Shown here piece after piece: positions 50,658 to 61,775 of a stretch of 64,000 nucleotides of DNA. This DNA is from Bdellovibrio sp. ZAP7. GTDB taxonomy: Bacteria > Bdellovibrionota > UBA1018 > CAIMNF01. The position numbers and the translations under genes were made by a program. The notes below the pieces were generated by a model that ran no database searches, was not told the origin of the DNA, and saw only the letters and a program-made list of their open reading frames with translations. The DNA lies in NCBI GenBank assembly GCA_945874535.1, contig CAMCGZ010000004.1:79003-143002 (forward strand). The letters run 5' to 3'. Within the stretch, counting starts at the first letter, position 1. Each line of letters starts with the position of its first letter.

Positions 50658-51190
50658 AACTGGAGGTTTTCCCAAAGGTCCCGTGAGGGACGCTGCCCGG
50701 AATCGAGCTCTTTGATAAAACGGTTCAGGCGTTCCTTCAGCTTCTCCCGATGCGCTTCACGTTTATCTCGCCAGGATTTTTTCTCGGCCTGGAGTTTGAA
50801 CACCAGTGAGGCGTCGAACTCCTTCTTCCTCTCGACAAAGCCGAGCACATACTTCCTTTGCTCGGGGCCAGTCGGATGTTTTTCAAAATACTTCCTGCGG
50901 GCCAGTCGTTCTTTCTCTTTCCATTGCTTGCCCTCTGCGCTCTGGGCGGTTTGGAATTCCCGGAGTGCAGACCGCTCCTGGTGTTCAAAGGCGCGCTCTG
51001 CCGATCTCAGTGCTGACCTGAACTCCATACGGAGCTTCCTCCGCTCTTCCTCGGTCAGGGGACCTTCCGGAGTAGCGGAAGGACTGGCCAGTGCAGACGG
51101 AGACGGAGGGGGGGTTGCCCCCCCCTCCTCGGCTTGAGCCAATCCGGCCCGCAAGAGTTCGAAACCGATCCACCAGGCGGGAGTTCTCAT
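50654..51190 (-). CDS. Coiled-coil protein of unknown function, exported or anchored
   Basis: The 178-residue protein from ATG 51190 starts with a short hydrophobic stretch (PAWWIGFELLRAGLAQA) that may act as a signal peptide. It then has a Pro/Ser/Ala-rich linker and a long charged helix (about 60-178), very rich in Glu, Lys and Arg, with coiled-coil character. No domain is recognised. It follows the protease gene by 8 bases, which suggests co-expression. Confidence 0.6.
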   Translation of the reverse strand: MRTPAWWIGFELLRAGLAQAEEGGATPPPSPSALASPSATPEGPLTEEERRKLRMEFRSALRSAERAFEHQERSALREFQTAQSAEGKQWKEKERLARRKYFEKHPTGPEQRKYVLGFVERKKEFDASLVFKLQAEKKSWRDKREAHREKLKERLNRFIKELDSGQRPSRDLWENLQF

Positions 51191-51198
51191 GAAAGACC

Positions 51199-52824
51199 TC
51201 AGTATACGGCCTGAACTCGGGAGATCTTGAATCCCCACTTGTTCACGCTACCGTCGGTTTTGAGAACGATCCGTCCCTCAGACCCGCTGAAGTAATCGGT
51301 GACATGCCCGTTCCGGGTACCACTCACACTGTCGACCACGGTTCCGTCAGCAGCCACGGTTTCAACCAGATCGTAACCGGCTTCGGTGTCGAGCTGATCG
51401 ATGACCACGCGGATGAAGCGGGCACCGGGAACCTTGATCGGATAGGTCTTCACCTGTCCGTTCTCGTAGGGATGAGTAGACTCGATGCTCATGGATACGT
51501 CTTTCCAGGAATTCTCGGCGGGAGCGTCGTCCACTGGAAAAATACCGTGCAAAGCGTTGTACACATTCACCCGACCGCCCGACACACTCTTACGTGAGAG
51601 TGCACGAACCTTGTCACTCGAGCGGATCAGGAGGTCCTTGATCTGGGAGTAAGTGAGGGAGGGGTTGGCAGAGCGCATGAGAGCCGCGATCCCGGCAACA
51701 TGAGGAGTCGCCATGGAGGTTCCGCTCATCGCTCCGTAACCGCCGTTCTTAAGAGTGGAGAGGATCTTCACACCCGGTGCGGCCACGTGAACGGTGCGAC
51801 GTCCGTAGTTCGAGAAGCTGGCGATCTTATCCTGATTGTCGGTTGCAGCAACCGAAAGCACGTTGTCGATCTGGTAGCCGGCAGGATAAGTGGCCCGTCC
51901 GTCATTGTCATTCGAATCGTTACCTGCTGCGGCGACGAAGAGAATCCCTTTGTTCCGGGATTCCATGATGGCATCATAGAGCGCCTGGGTGAAAGGACCG
52001 CCACCCCAGCTGTTGCTCATGATGTCCACACCGAGCTTGGTCGCGTGTTGGATGGACTGGACGGCGCCGGCAAGCGAGCCGCTGCCGTTCGCATCCAAAA
52101 ACTTGATCGGGATGATGGTGACATTCCAGTTCACACCGGTCACACCGACACCGTTGTTTCCGATCCCGCCGATGGTTCCTGCGCAGTGAGTCCCGTGGTT
52201 GTGGTCGTCGCGTGCATCCGCGTTGTTTCCTGCAAAATTGTAACCGCTCGCCGCATCCACGTTCGCCTTCAGATCCGGGTGATTGTAATCCACACCCGTA
52301 TCAATCACGGCCACACGGATCCGCTTGTCCCCGGTGATCCCTTCGTTCCAGACCGGAACGACACGGATGTCAGCTCCGGCTTTGCCCACCTGACCGGCAG
52401 CATCCGCCTGACCGACGTTCTTCAGGCCCCAGAGAGCACCGAATTGGGAATCATTCGGATTCTGTTCACCACGACCGAGAGCTTTGAAAATGTAGTTGGG
52501 TTCGGCGTACAAAACAGCCGGATCCTGACGGAGTGCCTCGAGGGTTTCGCGGGAAGGAGCACCCGAGACCTTGAAGGTCGCGAAATCATCGCTGGTATTG
52601 AATCGGGAAAAGCGGACCGAGTCCTTCATTCCGATCATGCGGCTCAAACGCTCGGAAACATCCTGAAAAGGATTGCTCGAGGATTTCAGCGCTTCGGGAC
52701 GAACGCGGACCACGAACTCACCGGGACGAACCGGATAGGATCCGCCCGCAGCAAAGCTGGAGAGCGCCGTGAACATCAGTGTGGCCAATACGAGCAATAG
52801 TCTGGGAATTCTGAAACGAGCCAT
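51199..52824 (-). CDS. Secreted subtilisin-like serine protease (S8)
   Basis: The 541-residue prepro-enzyme has a signal peptide (LLLVLATLMFTALSSFAAG), a propeptide of I9 type (about 30-120) and a catalytic domain with Asp175 (AVIDTGVDYNHPDL), His210 (NHGTHCAGT), oxyanion Asn302 (AAAGNDS) and Ser370 (SGTSMATPHVAG). A C-terminal beta-rich domain of about 110 residues follows. This is a secreted endopeptidase, as expected of a predatory or protein-degrading lifestyle. The coiled-coil gene follows after 8 bases. Confidence 0.95.
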   Translation of the reverse strand: MARFRIPRLLLVLATLMFTALSSFAAGGSYPVRPGEFVVRVRPEALKSSSNPFQDVSERLSRMIGMKDSVRFSRFNTSDDFATFKVSGAPSRETLEALRQDPAVLYAEPNYIFKALGRGEQNPNDSQFGALWGLKNVGQADAAGQVGKAGADIRVVPVWNEGITGDKRIRVAVIDTGVDYNHPDLKANVDAASGYNFAGNNADARDDHNHGTHCAGTIGGIGNNGVGVTGVNWNVTIIPIKFLDANGSGSLAGAVQSIQHATKLGVDIMSNSWGGGPFTQALYDAIMESRNKGILFVAAAGNDSNDNDGRATYPAGYQIDNVLSVAATDNQDKIASFSNYGRRTVHVAAPGVKILSTLKNGGYGAMSGTSMATPHVAGIAALMRSANPSLTYSQIKDLLIRSSDKVRALSRKSVSGGRVNVYNALHGIFPVDDAPAENSWKDVSMSIESTHPYENGQVKTYPIKVPGARFIRVVIDQLDTEAGYDLVETVAADGTVVDSVSGTRNGHVTDYFSGSEGRIVLKTDGSVNKWGFKISRVQAVY

Positions 52825-52904
52825 TCCTGTTCCTCCATGAACAAGGGTTGAAACACTAAAACCAGTGCTTTCAGGAGACTCGATCCGGAATAATTACACA
52901 AGTT

Positions 52905-54683
52905 TTATTCAACCGCGCGGGCCGACTTGATCCGGAGGGTTGGGCTGGTTTTGCCCAGGAAGCGGTTGATCTCGGGTATGCCTGCGAACTCACAAGGATT
53001 TCCACTCTGGGCAGATTTTTCCATCAGCAACGTGTCATCTAGCCTCTCTGCGGCATTGAACCAGATCCCCTCGAACCCGCGAGCCTTGCGGGAACCGAGC
53101 CGGAGCTTCACATGGCGCCCCTTCAGGATGCTCTGTTGTTCGACTCTTGCCCGGACTGCGAATACCGGCTCGGGATGACCGGGGCCGAAAGGAGCCAGAC
53201 GCTCGATTTCTTCGAGTGCTTTCAAATCAAGTTCTTCGAGTTCGCAGTACGACTCGATCCGGATCGGGTGCTTCCGTTTGTCCGGAACTTGTGAGGCCAC
53301 CGTACTGTTGAAATCGGAAGCAAAAGAATCGATCTGTTCGGGGCGGAGTGAAAGACCCGCGGCATACTTGTGCCCGCCGTAGCCGAGCAAGTGGCCCTTG
53401 GAAAGGTGCAGAACTTCGAGAATGTTGCACCCTCCGTAAGACCGGACACTGCCCTTCGCAATACCGTCCTCACGAATGGCTAGGATCACGGCAGGCCGGT
53501 GAAAGTGTTCAGTGACCTTCGACGCGACAATCCCGACCACGCCCTCATGCCAGCCCGGATCTCCCACCACGACCGAGTGAGAAAAACGACCCTTTTCCAA
53601 ACCAGCCTCCACCCGGGCCCTGACCTCGTCCCAAATCCGGTTCTGCAATTCGGCCCGTTCGGTGTTCACGTTCTCGAGTTCGAGTGCGAGTCTTCGACCC
53701 TCATCGGGATCCTTCGTGGTCAATACCCGATAAGCGGTCTCGGCAGATCCCATTCTGCCTGAGGCATTGATCCGCGGTCCGAGTGCGAATCCGAGATTCG
53801 AAGGACCGACATTCTTCACTTCGATTCCGGCTACTTTCATCAACTCCCGCAGACCGGGCTTTTCGGTGTTCCTGAGCACATCGAGGCCGTGCTTCACGAG
53901 GGTCCGATTGTCTCCGACCAGTGGAACCATGTCGGCAGCTGTTGCAATCACCACCAGATCGAGCAGCGACTTCAAATTAGGCTCAGCAAGTCCACGCGAA
54001 GCGAAAAACCCGTTCTCCCTTCCGAGCATCCGGATCCCCATGCAAAGGTAGAATGCCAGAGCGCAACCACAGAGTTGCTTCAGCCCCGACTCATCGTCCG
54101 AACGCTGTGGATCGACCAGAGCGAACGCTGCAGGCAAACCCCTGACCGGATCGATCTGATGATGATCCACAACGATCAAACGGATTCCGAGTTCCCGCGC
54201 CTTTTCAGCAGCGTCAAAACTGGTGATCCCGCAATCGACCGTGATCAGGATGTCCACTCCATCCCGGTGGGCATCCTCGACCGCCCGAACTTGCAAACCG
54301 TAACCATCCTTGAAACGGTCCGGCTGAACCACATCGAAGCGGAACCCGAGATCCCTGAAAAACCAGGTCAACAGTGCGGCACCGGTGGTGCCGTCGACAT
54401 CGTAATCCGTGAACACCCTGAGACTTGCGGGCTCCGACCCCTGCTGGCTGGCAAGAATCGCAGTGGCCGCCTCCTGCATGTCACGGATCCTGAATGGATG
54501 GGTGAGCGAATCGAGTCTGGGGTTCAAAAAACTTTTGACCGCATCGGGGGTGGAAATCCCACGATTGACACACACAGTTGCGGCTAAACGACCGAGCCCG
54601 GTGTTCTTCGATAAAAAAAGGGCCGCCTCGTCGGGCGGCCCTCCATCTGCGGACTCGGAAAAAATCCACTCATGTTCGAGCAT
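52905..54683 (-). CDS. recJ: Single-stranded-DNA-specific exonuclease RecJ
   Basis: The 592-residue DHH-superfamily 5'-3' exonuclease has motifs VFTDYDVDGTTGAALL, ILITVDCGIT, VVDHHQIDP and the DHHA1 motif GGHKYAAGLSL. Length is normal. It acts in recombination and mismatch repair. It follows secF by 12 bases, the last of the tgt-yajC-secD-secF-recJ block. Confidence 0.95.
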   Translation of the reverse strand: MLEHEWIFSESADGGPPDEAALFLSKNTGLGRLAATVCVNRGISTPDAVKSFLNPRLDSLTHPFRIRDMQEAATAILASQQGSEPASLRVFTDYDVDGTTGAALLTWFFRDLGFRFDVVQPDRFKDGYGLQVRAVEDAHRDGVDILITVDCGITSFDAAEKARELGIRLIVVDHHQIDPVRGLPAAFALVDPQRSDDESGLKQLCGCALAFYLCMGIRMLGRENGFFASRGLAEPNLKSLLDLVVIATAADMVPLVGDNRTLVKHGLDVLRNTEKPGLRELMKVAGIEVKNVGPSNLGFALGPRINASGRMGSAETAYRVLTTKDPDEGRRLALELENVNTERAELQNRIWDEVRARVEAGLEKGRFSHSVVVGDPGWHEGVVGIVASKVTEHFHRPAVILAIREDGIAKGSVRSYGGCNILEVLHLSKGHLLGYGGHKYAAGLSLRPEQIDSFASDFNSTVASQVPDKRKHPIRIESYCELEELDLKALEEIERLAPFGPGHPEPVFAVRARVEQQSILKGRHVKLRLGSRKARGFEGIWFNAAERLDDTLLMEKSAQSGNPCEFAGIPEINRFLGKTSPTLRIKSARAVE

Positions 54684-54695
54684 CGTTGATCCGGC

Positions 54696-55667
54696 TCAAA
54701 TCCCGATATGGGCTTCGGGAGAAAGCTTCACCTCGCGGCGCTTACGGCCACCGGTACGCTTCTGATTCTCGCGGTAATGGGTCAAAACGATCACCATCGA
54801 AGAAGCGATGAAAACCGAGGAATAGGTCCCCACCACGATCCCGCACATCAATGCGAAAGCGAAAGGCTCGAGCACATGCCCACCAAAAGCCCAGAGCATC
54901 GCCACGCTCACAAAAGTCGAAAGCGAGGTCATGATCGTTCTGCCGAGAGTCTGATTGATCGACTGGTTCACCACTTGCTCGATTGAAGCGGAAGGGTTCA
55001 GTTTCAGGGTCTCGCGAACCCGATCGTAGACGATGATCGTATCATTATTCGAATAACCGATCAGGGCCAGGATCGCAGCGAGAACGGTGAGGTCGAACTC
55101 CTTGCCGGTCAGGATGAAAATCCCGAGGACGATCACCGCATCATGAAACAATGCCAGAATGGCGCCCGGAGCGTACCGGAAGTCGAATCGAATCGCGACA
55201 TAAAGGAGGATCGCAATCAGAGAATAGAACATGGCCAAAAAGCCGTTCTTCCTGAGCAAACCACCTGCAGAGGGACCGACGATGTCGGCAGCCTTGATCT
55301 CGAACTCGCCGGTTTTGAGCTCTGCACCGAGGATGTCTCCGATCTTCTTTACCGCGACGTTGAGATCCTTGCCTTCTTGTTGCTGGGTACGGATCATGTA
55401 TTCGCTATCCTTGGCATCACCGAGAGCCAGGATTTTCAAGCCGACCACATCACCCTTTTCCAGAACAGTACGGAGCTTTCCGGTGTCCCAGGTCTGGGGA
55501 ACACGGACCTTCACTTCGGCACCGCCGGTGAAGTCGATACCGTAATTGAGCCCCTTGGTGAACAACAGAACGAATGTCGCCAGGATCATGATCACGGACA
55601 GTCCGAGCCAGACCTTCCTTTTGCCGACGAAATCGATATTGGAATCAGGACGAATCAAATGAAACAT
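54696..55667 (-). CDS. secF: Protein translocase subunit SecF
   Basis: The 323-residue membrane protein is a partner of SecD, using the proton gradient to help preprotein release. It shows NYGIDFTGGAEVKVRV near the N-terminus and YSNNDTIIVYDRVRE, with six predicted TM segments. ATG 55667 follows AGAGGA with good spacing and is better than a TTG two codons upstream. Confidence 0.96.
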   Translation of the reverse strand: MFHLIRPDSNIDFVGKRKVWLGLSVIMILATFVLLFTKGLNYGIDFTGGAEVKVRVPQTWDTGKLRTVLEKGDVVGLKILALGDAKDSEYMIRTQQQEGKDLNVAVKKIGDILGAELKTGEFEIKAADIVGPSAGGLLRKNGFLAMFYSLIAILLYVAIRFDFRYAPGAILALFHDAVIVLGIFILTGKEFDLTVLAAILALIGYSNNDTIIVYDRVRETLKLNPSASIEQVVNQSINQTLGRTIMTSLSTFVSVAMLWAFGGHVLEPFAFALMCGIVVGTYSSVFIASSMVIVLTHYRENQKRTGGRKRREVKLSPEAHIGI

Positions 55668-55684
55668 GTGCAATTCCTCTCCTG

Positions 55685-57388
55685 TCAGATACTGAGGGTT
55701 TTGGCGCTACGCTCTTGCATGCGCTTCAGATAAAAATCGAACAAGACGCGGCAGACGAAAACCGCCGTGAACAAGGTGGTCACGATCCCGATCAACATGG
55801 TGACCGCGAAACCCTTCACCGGACCGGTCCCGTAAATCATCAGGATGATAGCGGCAATCCCGTTCGCCACGTTGGCATCGAGAATGGTCTTGAACGCCTT
55901 GTCAAACCCGGCTTCCACAGCGGCTCCAATGGCCTTCCCGAGGCCCAACTCCTCACGGATCCGCTCGTAAATCACGACGTTCGAATCGACTGCGATTCCG
56001 ACCGTGAGAGCGATACCGGCGATCCCCGGAAGAGTCAGGGTCGCTTCTAGCCAAACCAGAATGGCCAGCACCAACACGACGTTCATCATCAGAGACATGA
56101 CGGCAATGAGACCCGAAATCCGGTAATACACCGCAGCCAACAGGAACACGGCCAGAATCCCGAGGACGCTCGCAAAAGCCCCTTTGGATACGGAGTCTGC
56201 ACCGAGGCTCGGTCCGACCACCCGTTGCTCCATGAGCTCCAGCTGGGCAGGAAGAGCGCCTGCACGAAGCACGATGGCCAGGTCTTTCGACTCACGCAAG
56301 GCCTCGTCATACCCGCCACGGCCGGTCGTGATCACACCCCGGGATCCGATCTTGGAATTGATGTTCGGAGCAGAGTGGACGATACCGTCCAGAACAATAG
56401 CCAAACGCTTCCCGACGTTGTCTCCCGTCAGCTTTTCGAAGTTCACGGCACCGCGTGGATTCAACTCGAAAGCGACCTCTGGCCTGCGGGACTCCTGATT
56501 GAAAGAGACCTGCGCGTCCTGAAGATCATTACCGGTGACTTCAGCCTTGGATTTCAACAACAGGGGTACGCGACCCATTGCGGATTTCTCGAAAGCGATT
56601 TCGTCGCCGGCAGGAATCTTCGCCTTAGCGGCGTCGTTGATCTGACGGGCGTATTCGGAGAACTTGAGGGGTCCGCCTTCCTCGTACTTCAGGCCCTTCT
56701 CTTTTTCAATTTGTGCGATCAGGTCAGAAACGATCACGTTCCTCGATCCGTCCTCATCCACCATCTTGAACTCAAGCTTGGCGGTCCGTCCGATCAGGTC
56801 CTTGGCACGGTCCACATCTTTGATCCCGGGAAGCTCCACGACCACACGGTCATTCCCTTGGGAAGAGATTTGGGGCTCAGCAACGCCGAACTCATCGATC
56901 CGGTTCCGGATGACTTCGATACTCTGATTCACGGTTTTCTCGCGAACATCATTCCGGTAGTCATTCGAAAGACCGAGCTCGTACCAATCCGGTTTGTCCT
57001 CGGTGATCCGGAGATTCGGAAATTCCTTGGACAGCAACTCGCCGACTTCTTTTTTCTGATTCGCAACAAAACGAATCACCACTCTCGGATCATCACCTGG
57101 AACACCTTCGGTCCGCACTTTGTTCTCGACCAATGAGATGGTTTTGGTTTTCAGCCGGTCACCGAGTGAACCGGACTGGCGGTCGGCGATTTCCTTGAAT
57201 ACTTTGTTGAAATCGACACCCATCACCAAATACAGGCCACCCTGGAGATCGAGCCCGAGGTTGATCTTTTTGGAGAACCAGGATCCCTTGGCAGGAGAAG
57301 CCTTCTTGAAAGACGGCAGCACATAAGCGACCGAGAAGAGAGTGACTACGATGAGCAGGGTGAATTTCACCCACCATTTCTTAGACAT
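55685..57388 (-). CDS. secD: Protein translocase subunit SecD
   Basis: The 567-residue protein starts with one TM and GLDLQGGLYLVMGVD, followed by a large periplasmic region with VVVELPGIKDVDRAKDLIG, and five further TMs with DSNVVIYERIREELG. Length and order match the family. It lies 23 bases after yajC. Confidence 0.97.
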   Translation of the reverse strand: MSKKWWVKFTLLIVVTLFSVAYVLPSFKKASPAKGSWFSKKINLGLDLQGGLYLVMGVDFNKVFKEIADRQSGSLGDRLKTKTISLVENKVRTEGVPGDDPRVVIRFVANQKKEVGELLSKEFPNLRITEDKPDWYELGLSNDYRNDVREKTVNQSIEVIRNRIDEFGVAEPQISSQGNDRVVVELPGIKDVDRAKDLIGRTAKLEFKMVDEDGSRNVIVSDLIAQIEKEKGLKYEEGGPLKFSEYARQINDAAKAKIPAGDEIAFEKSAMGRVPLLLKSKAEVTGNDLQDAQVSFNQESRRPEVAFELNPRGAVNFEKLTGDNVGKRLAIVLDGIVHSAPNINSKIGSRGVITTGRGGYDEALRESKDLAIVLRAGALPAQLELMEQRVVGPSLGADSVSKGAFASVLGILAVFLLAAVYYRISGLIAVMSLMMNVVLVLAILVWLEATLTLPGIAGIALTVGIAVDSNVVIYERIREELGLGKAIGAAVEAGFDKAFKTILDANVANGIAAIILMIYGTGPVKGFAVTMLIGIVTTLFTAVFVCRVLFDFYLKRMQERSAKTLSI

Positions 57389-57411
57389 GACTGGACTCCT
57401 TGGAGCTGGGA

Positions 57412-57885
57412 TTACTGGATCTCGCGGACTGGGCCGGTGACCACCTGATTGACCTGACTTTTCAAAACCTTCATCGAAACATTTTTCGAAACATCGAGCA
57501 TGACAGTCTTCTCGTCGAGATCGGAGATCGTACCGAAAATGCCTGCAGATGTGACCACTTGGTCACCCTTCTTCAATCCGGACATGAGCGATTGATGTTC
57601 CTTCATGCGCTTTTGCTGAGGACGGATCATCAGGAAATACATGATTCCGAGCATGATCAGGAAAGGCATTGCCATCCCCATGAGATTGGGCTGTTGCTGG
57701 GCTCCGAGGGTCTGGGCGGGGGCGGCAGTGGTGGTAGACGTGCCAGCAGTGGCCGCAGTCGCGGCACTTTCTGCTGTGGTGGCGGGAGCCACTACGTTCG
57801 GAGCCGAAACCTGCCCCTCTCCGGCCAGGGCCGGACTCAAATGAACAAGACCGATGAAAAGCGCAAGAGCTGTAAAAGTTTTCAT
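57412..57885 (-). CDS. yajC: SecDF accessory protein YajC
   Basis: The 157-residue protein has the YajC core (MPFLIMLGIMYFLMIRPQQK, then GLKKGDQVVTSAGIFGTI). An unusual N-terminal extension carries a second hydrophobic segment that looks like a signal peptide (ALALFIGLVHLSPALA) and an Ala/Thr-rich linker. This makes it longer than typical YajC proteins of about 110 residues. Gap to tgt is 3 bases. Confidence 0.93.
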   Translation of the reverse strand: MKTFTALALFIGLVHLSPALAGEGQVSAPNVVAPATTAESAATAATAGTSTTTAAPAQTLGAQQQPNLMGMAMPFLIMLGIMYFLMIRPQQKRMKEHQSLMSGLKKGDQVVTSAGIFGTISDLDEKTVMLDVSKNVSMKVLKSQVNQVVTGPVREIQ

Positions 57886-57888
57886 GAT

Positions 57889-59190
<1,302 letters not shown>

Positions 59191-59203
59191 TTACACTCCC
59201 GCT

Positions 59204-59536
59204 ATGAGCAAGGACTATCAAACCTTTGAAGCATTCTGGCCTTTTTACCTGTCCCAACACTCCAATGACATCTGCAGACGCCTGCACGTAGTCGGTACCC
59301 TGCTCGCAGTGGTTTGGCTCACCGTCTGCCTCATCCGCCAAACACCGGGCTGGATGATCGTAGCACCCGTCATCGGCTACGGATTCGCCTGGACCGGTCA
59401 CTTCGGTTTTGAGAAAAACCGCCCGGCCACTTTCAAGTACCCGCGCTGGTCCTTCATCGCGGACTTCAAAATGATGTTCCTGTTTTTCAGTGGCGGCCTG
59501 AACGCCGAACTCGAGCGCCACGGGATCCGAGGCTGA
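59204..59536 (+). CDS. Mpo1-like DUF962 membrane protein
   Basis: The 110-residue protein has two or three TM segments and the family pattern FWPFYLSQHSNDICRRLHVV with the His-containing motif, then GHFGFEKNRPATFKYPRW. Yeast Mpo1 is a dioxygenase of 2-hydroxy fatty acids formed from phytosphingosine. Whether this protein has that activity is unknown, but the window also contains a ceramidase homologue. ATG 59204 is chosen. Its 3' end overlaps the convergent mltA gene by 50 bases. Confidence 0.8.
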   Translation: MSKDYQTFEAFWPFYLSQHSNDICRRLHVVGTLLAVVWLTVCLIRQTPGWMIVAPVIGYGFAWTGHFGFEKNRPATFKYPRWSFIADFKMMFLFFSGGLNAELERHGIRG

Positions 59537-60695
59537 GTTTCTTTTTTTTCGAAGGCACCATCATGAAGTAGAGGCTTCCAAGTCGATCGGTCCGACCTGC
59601 TGCGACCTCTGCATAGGCGCCTTCACCCCAGTACACATCGACACGACCGGGAGTTTTGATGGCTCCTCCGGTGTCCTGGGCAACGATGAATTGGGAAAAC
59701 TGTTTCCAAGCCACCGCCTGATCCCCCGAAACCACGGAGGGTCTCTCCGTGCGGATCAATCCGATCGCCCCCATCGGGAAAATGCTTTTGTCGACAGCGA
59801 TGGAATGTTTCGGTGTCAGAATCGCTCCCGAATATCCGTAGGGCCCGTCGGCGTCCTGTTTGAAGAACACATAGCTCGGGTTCTGATTCGAGAATTTAGA
59901 CCACTCTTCCGGATGAACCTCGAGGAAATACTTCCGGATTCCCTGAAGGCTGATGTACTCCTCCGGAACGCCGGCCGCTCGCATCACCTTTCCTAGAGAC
60001 ACATAAGGATGCCCGTTCTCACCGGCATAATTGATATTGAGGCGCACTTCTTTACCGTCGCCTTGATCCATCAAGATCGTTCCGGATCCTTGAACCTGCA
60101 TGATGAACGGATCAACGGGATTATCGAGCCAAGCGAGCTCGAGGCCTTTACCGGCCAGAGCCCCCTTCTCGATCTGCTCACGGGTGAAGTAGGGGTTCCG
60201 GATATCGGGCGGGAGACGGTAAATGGGATACTGATAGGCCCCCTCACGCTTGGCCTTGGCCCGATGGATGGGGTTGAAATAACCGGTGAACTGGACCTCT
60301 CCGGAATCGGGCTTTCCGGTGGAGCGATACCATTCGAGTTCGGTCTTAGCGAGGGTGAGCAACTCATTGAGGCTGTTCACGGTAGAGAGCTTGGACAGGA
60401 ACCAGTTCGCGGTGTCGGTGCACCAGCGTTTCTGGTTGATCTTCTTACCGGCGAAATTCCAAACAGCCTGGGCGTCCTGGCACCGCTCGAGCTGACGATT
60501 CAGGGCTGATTTCAAGCCCTCACGGGACCCCGCCTCGAAGGAGCCCTGATCGGCATCATCCATCTCAAATCCGGGGATCTCCGTAGCACTGATGCGCACC
60601 AGGGATCCGGAATTGCCTTGGGCGAATGCCGGAAGCGATCCGGAAAGGATGAAACAGGTCGAAAGAAATCCGAGATGAAATGCCAAACGCTTCAT
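59487..60695 (-). CDS. mltA: Membrane-bound lytic transglycosylase MltA-like
   Basis: The 402-residue exported protein has a signal peptide (LGFLSTCFILSGSLPAFA) and the MltA domain (FTGYFNPIHRAKAKREGAYQ, FIMQVQGSGTI, YAGENGHPYVSLG). A 3D domain follows, with VAQDTGGAIKTPGRVDVYWG and its Asp. It cleaves peptidoglycan glycan strands. No lipobox is seen, so it may be periplasmic rather than lipid-anchored. ATG 60695 follows a GGGGGG-type SD. Confidence 0.92.
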   Translation of the reverse strand: MKRLAFHLGFLSTCFILSGSLPAFAQGNSGSLVRISATEIPGFEMDDADQGSFEAGSREGLKSALNRQLERCQDAQAVWNFAGKKINQKRWCTDTANWFLSKLSTVNSLNELLTLAKTELEWYRSTGKPDSGEVQFTGYFNPIHRAKAKREGAYQYPIYRLPPDIRNPYFTREQIEKGALAGKGLELAWLDNPVDPFIMQVQGSGTILMDQGDGKEVRLNINYAGENGHPYVSLGKVMRAAGVPEEYISLQGIRKYFLEVHPEEWSKFSNQNPSYVFFKQDADGPYGYSGAILTPKHSIAVDKSIFPMGAIGLIRTERPSVVSGDQAVAWKQFSQFIVAQDTGGAIKTPGRVDVYWGEGAYAEVAAGRTDRLGSLYFMMVPSKKKKLSLGSRGARVRRSGRH

Positions 60696-60797
60696 ATCCC
60701 CCCCAGGAACGGTTTCCACGGAAGATAATGCATTTGAAAGCGATGCGCAATCCAATAAAAGAGGGGCAATTCCAAGGGATTAGCATATAATCAGCCC

Positions 60798-61775
60798 ATG
60801 CGGGACACACTCCTCGGACTGGACATCGGCGGGACCAAAACGGAGATCTGTCTGGTTCGTTTGTCAGCAGGAGCCCGACCTTTCACCTATCAACTCCTCG
60901 GATCCCAACGCCTCACCACTGATCCTCAGGCGGGGCTCGAGTCCTTTCTGAAGCGTGTATCCACCCAAATCGATCGCTTGCTCCTCGATCAGGGACTCGG
61001 GCGGAAGAGCGTCCGCTCCATCGGAATCGGAGTGCCCGGTGCGCTTCATCCTCAAACAGGCGTGCTTTCACAATCGAGCATCCCATTTCTTTCGGGCCTC
61101 GCCCTGAGAACGGTTTTTGAAGGAGCATTCCCGGACCTCGGGCCGGCGGTCCTCGAGAATGACGCCAATTGCTTCGCCCTCGCTGAGGCCAGACTCGGGG
61201 CCGGGGCCGAGTGGGCCGAACAAAATGGCATCCGGCAGGAAGACTTCTGCATGCTGGGCGTGACACTCGGAACCGGAGTCGGCGGCGGCATCATCATGAA
61301 CGGGCGCCTCATCCGTGGTAAGCGCGGTGGTGCGGGTGAAATCGGGCATTCCACTCTGTTTCCTTCGGGTCGTCCTTGCTATTGCCGGAAGCTCGGTTGT
61401 GCCGAGCAGTACCTCTCCGGTGGTGGGCTCGAACAATCCTACTTCGCCCGGACCTCAGGCAAAGAACGCTTGTCTGCAAAAGAGATCTTCCGGAGACTCG
61501 ATGAATCCAATCCCTTCGCTCTCGCCACAGTCGAGTCTTACCGCGAGGACCTCACGACCTTCTTGTCCAATGTCTCGAACATCCTGGATCCTCACGTCAT
61601 TGTTCTCGGGGGCGGATTGAGCACCCAGGACCGCCTCTACTCGGGCCTCGAGGAACGCCTGAAAGAAACCTGTTTTTTAACCGAGAATCCGCCCTCCATC
61701 TTGAAGCACAGGATCGGCGATTCTGCTGGAGTGATCGGGGCCGCCTTGTTGGCCCACGAAACGGAGGATGCATGA
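60798..61775 (+). CDS. ROK-family sugar kinase
   Basis: The 325-residue kinase has LGLDIGGTKTEICLV (phosphate-binding), LENDANCFALAEARLGAG, a repeated glycine-rich loop (TLGTGVGGGIIM) and the ROK zinc site GEIGHSTL...CYCRKLGCAEQYLS. Substrate may be glucose, mannose, fructose or N-acetylmannosamine; sequence does not decide. It overlaps the PilZ gene by 4 bases. Confidence 0.93.
   Translation: MRDTLLGLDIGGTKTEICLVRLSAGARPFTYQLLGSQRLTTDPQAGLESFLKRVSTQIDRLLLDQGLGRKSVRSIGIGVPGALHPQTGVLSQSSIPFLSGLALRTVFEGAFPDLGPAVLENDANCFALAEARLGAGAEWAEQNGIRQEDFCMLGVTLGTGVGGGIIMNGRLIRGKRGGAGEIGHSTLFPSGRPCYCRKLGCAEQYLSGGGLEQSYFARTSGKERLSAKEIFRRLDESNPFALATVESYREDLTTFLSNVSNILDPHVIVLGGGLSTQDRLYSGLEERLKETCFLTENPPSILKHRIGDSAGVIGAALLAHETEDA

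Noticed and set aside
51700..52800. 366-codon ORF antisense to the subtilase
   Set aside because: The catalytic triad and signal peptide are on the minus strand.
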